The notes under the pieces were generated by a model that was given only the letters and a program-made list of their open reading frames with translations, was not told where the DNA came from and ran no database searches. A stretch of 64,000 nucleotides of DNA from contig NZ_JACBYP010000034.1 in NCBI RefSeq assembly GCF_018982965.1, positions 1 to 64,000 of the forward strand, given 5' to 3'. Origin of the DNA: Streptomyces mayonensis (GTDB lineage: Bacteria; Actinomycetota; Actinomycetes; Streptomycetales; Streptomycetaceae). Positions 16,140 through 23,909 of the stretch are shown here, piece by piece. A program made the position numbers and the translations under genes. How positions within the stretch are numbered: the first letter of the stretch is position 1; every line of letters starts with the position of its first letter.

Positions 16140-16733
16140 CTAACCGGCCGCCGCCGGTGGATGCGAGCCGGGACCGCGGCCGTCTCGGGTGCCGGGCGCG
16201 GAGAGCAGCCGGGTCAGCACCTCCCGCGCGTACTCCTCGTCGTACGGGGTGTCCGTCAGCAGGACCTGGAGGCAGATGCCGTCGAGTACGGCGACCAGGG
16301 CGCGGGCCGTGGTGGGGTCGGTGCGGGCGGCGAGCAGGGCGCCCACGCCCTCGGCCCACTCCGCGGCGACGGGGCGCAGCGCGGGACGGCGCAGGGCGGC
16401 GAGGTACAGCTCGTACTCCAGCTCCACGCCGGTGCGGTCGCCGCCGAGCCACTCGCCGAGGACGCGGGCGAGTTCGGCGGGCAGGTCGGCCTCGGGGTCC
16501 GAGAGGGCGGGATGCGCGGCGACGACCTGGGCGAAGCCCTCGTTGGCCTGGCGCAGGGCGGCGACCATGAGGTCGTCGAGGGTCGTGAAGTGGTACGTCG
16601 TGGAGCCGAGCGGCACGTCCGCCTCGGCGGCGACGCTGCGGTGGCTGAGCCCGGCGATGCCCTTCCGCCCGACGACCCTGATCGCCGCGTCAATGATGCG
16701 CTGGCGGCGTTCGGGATCGTGGCGGCGGGGCAT
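16140..16733 (-). CDS. TetR-family regulator of the SMR efflux gene
   Basis: A 197-residue TetR-type repressor with an N-terminal HTH (residues 8-55; RIIDAAIRVVGRKGIAGLSH, VPLGSTTYHF) and a larger TetR C-terminal domain. ATG 16733 overlaps the SMR stop by one base (TGATG), so the two are cotranscribed with the transporter first. A palindrome covering the predicted -10 box of the SMR gene is the likely binding site, giving classic drug-induced autoregulation. The inducer cannot be read from sequence. Confidence 0.9.
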   Translation of the reverse strand: MPRRHDPERRQRIIDAAIRVVGRKGIAGLSHRSVAAEADVPLGSTTYHFTTLDDLMVAALRQANEGFAQVVAAHPALSDPEADLPAELARVLGEWLGGDRTGVELEYELYLAALRRPALRPVAAEWAEGVGALLAARTDPTTARALVAVLDGICLQVLLTDTPYDEEYAREVLTRLLSAPGTRDGRGPGSHPPAAAG

Positions 16734-17053
16734 CAGTGGGCTCCGCCGAGGTTGAGGACGACGACGCCGAGGATGATCAGCGCGATGCCGGCGGCCTTGG
16801 TGGCGGTCATGCCCTCGCCCATGAAGAGCACGCCGATCGCGGCGATGGCCGCGGTGCCCAGGCCGGACCAGATGGCGTAGGCGGTGCCGACGTTCAGGGT
16901 CTTCAGGGTCTGCGCGAGCAGCCCGAAGGACACGATGTAGCCGAGGGCCGTCAGGAGCGAGGGGGCCAGCCTGCTGAAACCCTCGCTGTACTTCATGGCG
17001 GTGGTCCCGGCGACCTCGGCGGCGATGGCTCCGACCAGGAGCAGATATCCCAT
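16733..17053 (-). CDS. Small multidrug resistance (SMR/EmrE-type) transporter
   Basis: A 106-residue, four-helix SMR transporter. The proton/drug-binding glutamate is in the first helix (LLLVGAIAAEVAGTTAMKYS); the GMT-A and IALIILGVVVLNL segments of helix 4 are typical. SMR proteins work as dimers in the inner membrane exporting cationic compounds or guanidinium. ATG 17053 is the only sensible start; there is no Shine-Dalgarno sequence and TACGCT lies 7 nt upstream, so a leaderless mRNA is likely. The gene is translationally coupled to its TetR regulator. Confidence 0.92.
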   Translation of the reverse strand: MGYLLLVGAIAAEVAGTTAMKYSEGFSRLAPSLLTALGYIVSFGLLAQTLKTLNVGTAYAIWSGLGTAAIAAIGVLFMGEGMTATKAAGIALIILGVVVLNLGGAH

Positions 17054-17054
17054 G

Positions 17055-17068
17055 TGTACGAGCGTACA
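17055..17068. promoter_or_regulatory. Palindromic operator over leaderless SMR promoter
   Basis: TGTACG and CGTACA with a 2-bp spacer form a perfect inverted repeat one base upstream of the SMR start codon. On the minus strand the predicted -10 hexamer TACGCT (17061-17066) lies wholly inside it, so a bound repressor would block the promoter directly. Confidence 0.7.
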
Positions 17069-17090
17069 TAACGGGGCGAGAGGCGGACAC

Positions 17091-17124
17091 GGAAACGGCG
17101 GCACCCGAAGGTGCCGCCGTTTCC
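17091..17124. terminator. suf operon terminator
   Basis: Perfect 15-bp stem (GGAAACGGCGGCACC and its complement) closed by a CGAA tetraloop, 23 nt beyond the last suf-operon stop and before the SMR promoter. Confidence 0.85.
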
Positions 17125-17146
17125 GAAGCAGTACTGCCGGTGTGGT

Positions 17147-17479
17147 TCAGACGTTGAACCCGAGCGCGCGCAGCTGCTCGCGGCCGTCGTCCGTGATCTT
17201 GTCCGGACCCCACGGCGGCATCCAGACCCAGTTGATCCGCAGCTCGTTGACGATGCCGTCGGTGGCGGACTTGGCCTGGTCCTCGATCACGTCGGTCAGC
17301 GGACACGCCGCCGACGTCAGGGTCATGTCGATGGTGGCGATGTTCGCCTCGTCGACGTGGATGCCGTAGATCAGGCCGAGGTTGACGACGTCGATGCCCA
17401 GCTCGGGGTCCACGACGTCCATCAGGGCCTCGCGGAGTTCCTCCTCCGAGGCCGGTTTCATTTCCACGGTCTCGCTCAT
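17147..17479 (-). CDS. MIP18/DUF59-family Fe-S assembly factor
   Basis: A 110-residue MIP18/PaaD-like (DUF59) protein, the last gene of the suf operon. Family core: LREALMDVVDPELGIDVVNL, IDMTLTSAACPLTDVIED (single reactive cysteine) and a C-terminal WMPPWGPDKIT. Such proteins help mature or deliver Fe-S clusters. ATG 17479 overlaps the sufU stop by 4 nt. Homologues beside suf genes are sometimes called SufT, but I leave the symbol blank because subfamily assignment needs a tree. Confidence 0.9.
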   Translation of the reverse strand: MSETVEMKPASEEELREALMDVVDPELGIDVVNLGLIYGIHVDEANIATIDMTLTSAACPLTDVIEDQAKSATDGIVNELRINWVWMPPWGPDKITDDGREQLRALGFNV

Positions 17480-17946
17480 GCCGTCGTCTCCTTCTCGGCG
17501 TCGGCGCCGTCCAGCGCCTGGGCCGTCGCGTCCTTCCAGGCCATCCAGCTCAGCAGGGCGCACTTGACCCGGGCCGGGTACTTCGAGACCCCGGCGAACG
17601 CGACCGCGTCCTCCAGGACCTCCTCCATCGCGTCGTCGGGCTCGATCCTGCCCTTGGACTGCATCAGCTCCAGGAAGGTCTCCTGGATCCGCTGCGCCTC
17701 GGCGAGGTCCTTGCCGACCAGCAGGTCGTTCAGCACGGAGGCGCTGGCCTGGCTGATGGAGCAGCCCTGACCCTCGTAGCTGACGTCACTGATCGTCGTG
17801 CCGTCGTACTTCACGCGGAGCGTGATCTCGTCCCCGCAGGTGGGGTTGACGTGGTGGACCTCGGCGTCGCCATCCCGCAAGCCCCGCCCGTGCGGGTTCT
17901 TGTAGTGGTCCAGGATGACGTCCTGGTACATGGAGTCCAGCTTCAT
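17476..17946 (-). CDS. sufU: SufU-type Fe-S assembly protein
   Basis: A 156-residue SufU protein, which in Gram-positive bacteria accepts sulfur from SufS through a zinc-bound site. The three conserved cysteines are in NPTCGDE, GQGCSIS and RVKCALL, and the aspartate of TCGDE is present. ATG 17946 lies 20 nt downstream of sufS. Its stop overlaps the next gene (ATGA). Confidence 0.94.
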   Translation of the reverse strand: MKLDSMYQDVILDHYKNPHGRGLRDGDAEVHHVNPTCGDEITLRVKYDGTTISDVSYEGQGCSISQASASVLNDLLVGKDLAEAQRIQETFLELMQSKGRIEPDDAMEEVLEDAVAFAGVSKYPARVKCALLSWMAWKDATAQALDGADAEKETTA

Positions 17947-17966
17947 GCGATCGCTCGTCCGTCCTG

Positions 17967-19223
17967 TCAGCCGAAGAAGTTCCGTACGTGCTCCAGGCCG
18001 TCGACCAGCGCGTCGATCTCGGCCGGCGTGGAGTACAGATAGAACGACGCTCGGGTGGTCGCAGGAATTCCGTAGCGCAGGCAGACGGGGCGGGCGCAGT
18101 GGTGTCCGACCCGGACGGCGATGCCCAGCTCGTCGAGGACCTGGCCCACGTCGTGCGGGTGGATGTCGCCGAGCGTGAAGGAGATCGCGGCGCCGCGCTC
18201 CTCGGCCGTGGTGGGGCCGATGATGCGCAGGTCGGGGACCTCGAGCAGCCGCTTGACCGCGTACTCGGTCAGCGCGTGCTCGTGCGCCAGGATCCGGTCC
18301 ATGCCGATCGAGTTCAGGTAGTCGATCGCGGCACCCAGGCCGACCGCGCCCGCGATGGGGGGCGTGCCCGCCTCGAACTTGTGCGGGGCGGGGGCGTAGG
18401 TGGAGGAGTGCATCGAGACCGTCTCGATCATCTCGCCGCCGCCGAGGAACGGCGGGAGGTCCTCCAGCAGCTCCTGGCGCCCCCACAGCACGCCGATGCC
18501 GGTCGGGCCGCACATCTTGTGGCCGGTGAAGGCCACGAAGTCGGCCTGGAGGGCCTGCACGTCCAGCGGCATGTGCGGCGCGGCCTGGGAGGCGTCGATG
18601 CAGACGAGTGCCCCGACCTCCTGGGCGCGGCGCACGATGGCCTCGACCGGGTTCTGGGTGCCCAGGATGTTGGAGACCAGGACGAAGGACACGACCTTCG
18701 TCTTCTCGGTGATGACCTCGTCGACGTTGGACAGGTCCAGGCGGCCGTCGTCCGTGAGGCCGAACCAGCGGAGCTTCGCACCGGTGCGCTGCGCGAGCAG
18801 CTGCCACGGCACGATGTTGGAGTGGTGCTCCATCTCCGTGATGACGATCTCGGTCTCGTGGTCCACGCGGTAGGGGTCGTCGGCCCAGCCCAGCATGTTC
18901 GCGACCAGGTTGAGGGACTCCGAGGCGTTCTTGGTGAAGATCACCTCGTCGCGCGAGGGCGCGTTGATGAACTCCGCGACCTTGTCACGCGCGCCCTCGT
19001 ACAGCGCCGTGGCCTCCTCGGCGAGGACGTGCACGCCACGGTGGACGTTGGCGTTGTGCTGCTCGTAGTACTCGTCGAGCACGTCGATGACCTGGCGGGG
19101 GGTCTGCGAGGTCGCGGCGTTGTCGAGGTAGACGAGCTTCCGCCCGTCGTGGACCCGGCGGTCCAGGATCGGGAAGTCCTTGCGGATCGCCTCGGTGTCG
19201 AGGAGGCCCGGCAGCTGTGTCAC
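17967..19223 (-). CDS. sufS: Cysteine desulfurase SufS
   Basis: A 418-residue group II PLP-dependent cysteine desulfurase that supplies sulfur for Fe-S clusters. PLP lysine is in FTGHKMCGPTG; the catalytic cysteine is in RVGHHCARPVC; the His-rich N-terminal substrate region includes ITEMEHHSNIVPW. GTG 19223 overlaps the sufC stop by 4 nt (GTGA). Full family length. Confidence 0.96.
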   Translation of the reverse strand: MTQLPGLLDTEAIRKDFPILDRRVHDGRKLVYLDNAATSQTPRQVIDVLDEYYEQHNANVHRGVHVLAEEATALYEGARDKVAEFINAPSRDEVIFTKNASESLNLVANMLGWADDPYRVDHETEIVITEMEHHSNIVPWQLLAQRTGAKLRWFGLTDDGRLDLSNVDEVITEKTKVVSFVLVSNILGTQNPVEAIVRRAQEVGALVCIDASQAAPHMPLDVQALQADFVAFTGHKMCGPTGIGVLWGRQELLEDLPPFLGGGEMIETVSMHSSTYAPAPHKFEAGTPPIAGAVGLGAAIDYLNSIGMDRILAHEHALTEYAVKRLLEVPDLRIIGPTTAEERGAAISFTLGDIHPHDVGQVLDELGIAVRVGHHCARPVCLRYGIPATTRASFYLYSTPAEIDALVDGLEHVRNFFG

Positions 19224-19984
19224 TCGGATGCGCCGCCCTTCGTGTATGCCTCGTAGCCCTCGGCCTCCAGCTTGTCGGCCAGCTCGGCGCCGCCGGACTC
19301 GGCGATGCGGCCGCCTGCGAAGACGTGCACGTGGTCGGGCTTGATGTAGCGCAGGATGCGCGTGTAGTGCGTGATCAGCAGGGTGCCGACCTCGCCGGTC
19401 TCGCGGACCCGGTTGACGCCCTCGGAGACGACGCGCAGGGCGTCGACGTCCAGGCCGGAGTCGGTCTCGTCGAGGATCGCGATCTTCGGCTTGAGCAGCT
19501 CCAGCTGGAGGATCTCGTGGCGCTTCTTCTCACCGCCGGAGAAGCCCTCGTTGACGTTGCGCTCGGCGAAGGAGGGGTCCATGTTGAGGCGCTCCATGGT
19601 CTCCCTGACCTCCTTGACCCAGTGCCGCAGCTTGGGGGCCTCGCCGCGGACGGCGGTGGCGGAGGTGCGCAGGAAGTTGGAGACGGAGACGCCGGGGACC
19701 TCGACCGGGTACTGCATGGCGAGGAAGAGGCCGGCGCGGGCGCGCTCGTCGACGGACATCTCCAGGACGTCCTCGCCGTCGAGCGTGACGGTGCCGCCGG
19801 TGATCGTGTACTTGGGGTGACCCGCGAGCGAGTAGGCGAGGGTCGACTTGCCGGAGCCGTTCGGGCCCATGATGGCGTGCGTCTCGCCCTGCTTCACGGT
19901 GAGGTCGACGCCCTTGAGGATCTCCTTCGTGGCGTTGTCGGCCTCGACGGTGACGTGCAGGTCTCGGATTTCAAGCGTTGCCAT
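19220..19984 (-). CDS. sufC: Fe-S assembly ATPase SufC
   Basis: A 254-residue ABC-type ATPase of the SufBCD scaffold. Walker A is GPNGSGKST (about residue 40), the signature FSGGEKKRHE and Walker B IAILDETDSGLD. No membrane segment, as expected for this soluble member of the ABC superfamily. ATG 19984 is 7 nt after the Rieske gene stop; the stop overlaps sufS. Confidence 0.96.
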   Translation of the reverse strand: MATLEIRDLHVTVEADNATKEILKGVDLTVKQGETHAIMGPNGSGKSTLAYSLAGHPKYTITGGTVTLDGEDVLEMSVDERARAGLFLAMQYPVEVPGVSVSNFLRTSATAVRGEAPKLRHWVKEVRETMERLNMDPSFAERNVNEGFSGGEKKRHEILQLELLKPKIAILDETDSGLDVDALRVVSEGVNRVRETGEVGTLLITHYTRILRYIKPDHVHVFAGGRIAESGGAELADKLEAEGYEAYTKGGASE

Positions 19985-19991
19985 GGGTGCC

Positions 19992-20321
19992 TCAGGACTC
20001 CTGGGTGAGGGAGGCGCGTACGTCAACGAGGACGCCGCCCCCTTCGATCTTTACGGGGTAAACGGGAACGGGGCGCGTCGCCGGAAGGCTGTCGGGCTTG
20101 CCGGAACGGAGGTCGAAGCGCGAGCCGTGCAGCCAGCACTCGATGTGGCAGTCGTCGACCTCGCCCTCGGCCAGCGAGACGTTCGCGTGCGAGCAGATGT
20201 CGTTGATCGCGAAGACCTCGCCCCCGGTCCGCACGACGGAGACCGGCGTGCCGTCGAGTTCCACCCGCTTCGGGGTGTCCTCCTCCAGCTCGTCCGCTCC
20301 ACAGACGCGTACGAAGGTCAT
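19992..20321 (-). CDS. Rieske [2Fe-2S] ferredoxin within suf operon
   Basis: A 109-residue soluble Rieske-type ferredoxin. The cluster ligands are in CSHANVSL and CWLHGSRFD (two Cys, two His). Homologues are often named as the ferredoxin subunit of phenylpropionate dioxygenase, but no oxygenase is present here and the gene is embedded between sufD and sufC, overlapping sufD by 4 nt. An electron-transfer or cluster-trafficking role in Fe-S assembly is therefore more likely than aromatic catabolism; that is inference from position. Confidence 0.92.
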   Translation of the reverse strand: MTFVRVCGADELEEDTPKRVELDGTPVSVVRTGGEVFAINDICSHANVSLAEGEVDDCHIECWLHGSRFDLRSGKPDSLPATRPVPVYPVKIEGGGVLVDVRASLTQES

Positions 20322-21502
20322 CCGACCGACGCCTCCAGCTCCTCTTCGATCTTGGCGATCAGACGCTCCTCGATGTCCGCGACGCCGATCTGCTGGACCA
20401 GCTCGGCGAAGAAGCCGCGGACCACCAGGCGGCGGGCGTCGATCTCGGGGATGCCGCGCGCCATCAGGTAGAAGAGCTGCTCGTCGTCGAAGCGGCCGGT
20501 GGCGGAGGCGTGGCCGGCGCCGACGATCTCACCGGTCTCGATCTCCAGGTTCGGCACGGAGTCGACCCGCGCGCCGTCCGTGAGGACGAGGTTGCGGTTC
20601 ATCTCGTAGGTGTCGGTGCCCTCGGCGGCGGCCTCGATGAGCACGTCGCCGATCCAGACGGCGTGCGCGTCGTCGCCCTGCAGCGCGCCCTTGTAGACGA
20701 CGTTCGACTTGCAGTGCGGGATGTTGTGGTCGACCAGGAGGCGGTGCTCCTGGTGCTGGCCCTGGTCGGTGAAGTACAGGCCGAACAGCTCGGCCTCGCC
20801 GCCGGGACCGGCGTACGCGACCCGCGGGTGCAGCCGGACCAAGTCGCCGCCGAAGGTGACGACGAAGGACTTGAAGGTCGCGTCGCGGCCGACGAGGGCG
20901 TTGTGCTGGCCGACGTGCACCGCCTTGTCGTCCCAGTCCTGGACCGAGACGACGGTCAGCTTGGCACCGTCGCCCAGGACGTAGTCGACGTTGGCGGCGA
21001 GCACCGCGTCGCCGGTGTGGTCGATGACGACCACGGCCTCCGCGAAGGCGCCCAGCTCGACGACCTGGTGTGCGTAGGCGGTGCCGCCCTCGCCGTGCAC
21101 GGCGATGCGGATCGGCTCGGTGAGCACCGTCTCCTTGGGGACGGTGAGCACGCCGGCCTTCTCGAACGCCGAGTAGGCCTGGGCGGCGACCCGGTCCACC
21201 GGGGCGCCGGCCCTGCCGATGCGCGCGTCGTCGCGGCCGACGGTCTCGACGACGACGCCCTCGGGGGCGTCGATGTCGACCTTCACGCCGTCGCCGGTGG
21301 CGGCGGCGGTGCCGTCGTGCAGCCCGCGCAGCCGCTCCAGCGGGGTGAACCGCCACTCCTCCTCGCGGCCGTGCGGGACCGGGAAGTCCGCCACGTCGAA
21401 GGACGCGGGCGCGCTCATGCGCGTGGCGACGGTCGACTCGGCGGCCACCGCGATCTGGCCCGCGGTGGTGGAGCCCACGGGGATGTTCTGAGCCTCAGCC
21501 AT
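20318..21502 (-). CDS. sufD: Fe-S assembly protein SufD
   Basis: A 394-residue SufD subunit of the SufBCD scaffold. The C-terminal beta-helix and family core are visible (VVYKGALQGDDAHAVWIGDV, EIETGEIVGAGHASATGRFD, LFYLMARGIPEIDARRLVVR). It starts at ATG 21502, 59 nt after sufB, a gap long enough for its own ribosome site. It interacts with SufB and SufC in the cytosol. Confidence 0.95.
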   Translation of the reverse strand: MAEAQNIPVGSTTAGQIAVAAESTVATRMSAPASFDVADFPVPHGREEEWRFTPLERLRGLHDGTAAATGDGVKVDIDAPEGVVVETVGRDDARIGRAGAPVDRVAAQAYSAFEKAGVLTVPKETVLTEPIRIAVHGEGGTAYAHQVVELGAFAEAVVVIDHTGDAVLAANVDYVLGDGAKLTVVSVQDWDDKAVHVGQHNALVGRDATFKSFVVTFGGDLVRLHPRVAYAGPGGEAELFGLYFTDQGQHQEHRLLVDHNIPHCKSNVVYKGALQGDDAHAVWIGDVLIEAAAEGTDTYEMNRNLVLTDGARVDSVPNLEIETGEIVGAGHASATGRFDDEQLFYLMARGIPEIDARRLVVRGFFAELVQQIGVADIEERLIAKIEEELEASVG

Positions 21503-21561
21503 GGCTGTCGGTCTGCTCTCTTCCTGCGTTCCTGAATCTGGGGACTGCTGCGGGGGCGGGG

Positions 21562-22983
21562 TCAGCCGACCGCGCCCTCCATCTGCAGCTCGATCAGCCG
21601 GTTGAGTTCGAGGGCGTACTCCATGGGCAGCTCCTTGGCGATCGGCTCGACGAAGCCGCGCACGATCATCGCCATCGCCTCGAACTCGCTCAGACCGCGG
21701 CTCATCAGGTAGAAGAGCTGGTCCTCGGAGACCTTGGAGACGGTCGCCTCGTGGCCCATGGACACGTCGTCCTCACGGACGTCCACGTAGGGGTACGTGT
21801 CGGAGCGGGAGATGGTGTCGACGAGCAGGGCGTCGCACAGCACGTTCGACTTGGAGCCGTGGGCGCCCTCGCCGATCTCGACGAGACCGCGGTAGGAGGT
21901 GCGGCCGCCGCCGCGTGCCACGGACTTCGAGACGATGTTGGAGGAGGTGTTCGGCGCCATGTGGACCATCTTGGAGCCGGCGTCCTGGTGCTGGCCCTCG
22001 CCCGCGAAGGCGATGGACAGGGTCTCGCCCTTGGCGTGCTCGCCCATGAGGTAGACGGCCGGGTACTTCATCGTCACCTTGGAGCCGATGTTGCCGTCGA
22101 TCCACTCCATGGTCGCGCCCTCGTACGCCACGGCGCGCTTGGTGACCAGGTTGTAGACGTTGTTCGACCAGTTCTGGATGGTCGTGTAGCGGCAGCGGGC
22201 GTTCTTCTTGACGATGATCTCGACGACCGCGGAGTGCAGCGAGTCCGACTGGTAGATCGGCGCGGTGCAGCCCTCGACGTAGTGCACGTAGGCGCCCTCG
22301 TCGACGATGATCAGGGTCCGCTCGAACTGGCCCATGTTCTCCGTGTTGATACGGAAGTAGGCCTGGAGCGGGATCTCGACGTGCACGCCCTTCGGCACGT
22401 AGATGAAGGAGCCGCCGGACCACACGGCGCTGTTCAGCGACGCGAACTTGTTGTCACCGACGGGGATGACGGTGCCGAAGTACTCCTTGAAGAGCTCCGG
22501 GTGCTCCTTCAGGGCGGTGTCGGTGTCCAGGAAGATGACGCCCTGCTCCTCCAGGTCCTCGCGGATCTGGTGGTAGACGACCTCCGACTCGTACTGGGCC
22601 GCGACACCGGCGACGAGGCGCTGCTTCTCCGCCTCGGGGATGCCGAGCTTGTCGTACGTGTTCTTGATGTCCTCGGGCAGGTCCTCCCAGGACGCCGCCT
22701 GCTTCTCCGTGGAGCGCACGAAGTACTTGATGTTGTCGAAGTCGATCCCCGACAGGTCCGAGCCCCAGTTCGGCATCGGCTTCTTCTCGAAGAGGCGCAG
22801 GCCCTTGAGGCGGAGCTTGGTCATCCACTCCGGCTCGTTCTTCTTCGCGGAGATGTCGCGGACGACGTCCTCGTCGATGCCACGCTTGGCAGAGGCGCCG
22901 GCCGTGTCGGAGTCGGCCCAGCCGTATTCGTACTTGCCCAGGCCCTCGAGCTCAGGGTGAGCAGTCTCCGTGGGGAGAGTCAT
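21562..22983 (-). CDS. sufB: Fe-S assembly scaffold SufB
   Basis: A 473-residue SufB, the scaffold subunit on which clusters form. Conserved stretches include FRINTENMGQFERTLIIVDE, VHYVEGCTAP with a conserved cysteine, SNVLCDALLVDTISRSDTYP, and LMSRGLSEFEAMAMIVRGFV. ATG 22983 overlaps the sufR stop by 4 nt, so repressor and scaffold are translated together. Confidence 0.96.
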   Translation of the reverse strand: MTLPTETAHPELEGLGKYEYGWADSDTAGASAKRGIDEDVVRDISAKKNEPEWMTKLRLKGLRLFEKKPMPNWGSDLSGIDFDNIKYFVRSTEKQAASWEDLPEDIKNTYDKLGIPEAEKQRLVAGVAAQYESEVVYHQIREDLEEQGVIFLDTDTALKEHPELFKEYFGTVIPVGDNKFASLNSAVWSGGSFIYVPKGVHVEIPLQAYFRINTENMGQFERTLIIVDEGAYVHYVEGCTAPIYQSDSLHSAVVEIIVKKNARCRYTTIQNWSNNVYNLVTKRAVAYEGATMEWIDGNIGSKVTMKYPAVYLMGEHAKGETLSIAFAGEGQHQDAGSKMVHMAPNTSSNIVSKSVARGGGRTSYRGLVEIGEGAHGSKSNVLCDALLVDTISRSDTYPYVDVREDDVSMGHEATVSKVSEDQLFYLMSRGLSEFEAMAMIVRGFVEPIAKELPMEYALELNRLIELQMEGAVG

Positions 22984-23738
22984 GCGGGGTTCCTCCCGGC
23001 CGTGCTTGCAGATGCGTTAGCGGTGTTCTCGGTCGCGCGCGCCGTGGGTGGCGCGTGCGAAGTCTTCGGAATGAACGTGGTGCAGACGCCGTCGCCGTGC
23101 GCGATGGTCGCGAGCCGCTGTACATGCGTACCGAGCAGCTCGGCGAAAAATTCCGTCTCCGCCTCGCACAGCTGCGGAAACTGCTCCGCGACGTGGGCGA
23201 CCGGGCAGTGGTGCTGGCACAGCTGCTCGCCCTGCTGGGGGTGGGGCGCGCTGCGCGCGGCAGCAGCGTACCCGTCCTTGCTCAGGGCCTTGGCCAGCGC
23301 TTCCGCGCGCCGCTCGGCGGGGACGGACTCGACGGCCTTGCGGTACGCGCCCGACTGGGCGGCGATCCGGGCGCGGGCGAAGGCGGCGATCGCCTGCTCC
23401 CCGCCCTCCTGCTCGGCGATCCAGCGCAGGGCGTCGGCGGCCAGCTTGTCGTACGACTGGTCGAAGGCGTCCCGGCCGCAGTCGGTGAGCGCGAAGACCT
23501 TGGCGGGCCGCCCGCGCGTGCGCGCGCCGTAGACCCGCTGCTCGCGGGCCTCGACCACGTCGTCGGCGACCAGCGCGTCGAGGTGGCGCCGGACGGCGGC
23601 CTGGGTCAGGCCCAGGCGTCCGGCGAGCTCGGCGACGGTCGACGGCCCGTGGTCCAGGATGGAGCGCGCGACACGGTTGCGGGTCGACCGCTCACCGGTC
23701 GCGAGTTCCTCCTGCGGAGCCTCGCCAACGTTTTTCAC
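22980..23738 (-). CDS. sufR: SufR-family Fe-S-sensing repressor
   Basis: A 252-residue winged-helix regulator. The DNA-binding domain (about 18-80; VAELAGRLGLTQAAVRRHLD, GRPAKVFALT) is followed by a C-terminal domain with the cluster-ligand set CQHHCPVAHVAEQFPQLCEA. Cyanobacterial and actinobacterial SufR bind an Fe-S cluster here and repress suf when clusters are plentiful. GTG 23738 is the only workable start in frame near the domain; it has no close Shine-Dalgarno site and its first base belongs to a CAAC-N6-GTTG operator. First gene of the suf operon. Confidence 0.93.
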   Translation of the reverse strand: MKNVGEAPQEELATGERSTRNRVARSILDHGPSTVAELAGRLGLTQAAVRRHLDALVADDVVEAREQRVYGARTRGRPAKVFALTDCGRDAFDQSYDKLAADALRWIAEQEGGEQAIAAFARARIAAQSGAYRKAVESVPAERRAEALAKALSKDGYAAAARSAPHPQQGEQLCQHHCPVAHVAEQFPQLCEAETEFFAELLGTHVQRLATIAHGDGVCTTFIPKTSHAPPTARATENTANASASTAGRNPA

Positions 23739-23751
23739 AACGCCATTGTTG
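23738..23751. promoter_or_regulatory. SufR operator CAAC-N6-GTTG
   Basis: A perfect 14-bp CAAC-GCCATT-GTTG palindrome, identical to the half-sites and spacing described for SufR operators. It touches the GTG start of sufR, so binding would block initiation of the whole operon and autoregulate sufR. Confidence 0.85.
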
Positions 23752-23810
23752 CGTAATTCCTCCGGGCCGGGCAAGCCGCGTCCGGATCATCCGACGGTGC
23801 CCTGCGTCAC

Positions 23811-23824
23811 TTAGGCATACCTAA
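23811..23824. promoter_or_regulatory. Iron-box-like (DtxR/IdeR/DmdR) site
   Basis: TTAGG-CATA-CCTAA is a perfect inverted repeat matching the inner 14 bp of the 19-bp actinobacterial iron box except for two central bases; the outer left five bases do not match. It lies 73-86 bp upstream of sufR and 86 bp upstream of the AAC(3)-like gene. Confidence 0.55.
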
Positions 23825-23909
23825 GGTGACCTGCGGAAACGATCCCTGATCGATCATCCGGGAGGCAATCGGATGGCGTTCGCTCCCTCCTTCGGGAACA
23901 CTCCCCCGC

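Noticed and set aside
16130..17053. dapD as the third gene of the SMR-TetR operon
   Set aside because: Although only 9 nt separate TetR and dapD, dapD has its own TAGGTT box 6 nt before ATG and an unrelated essential role; read-through remains possible.
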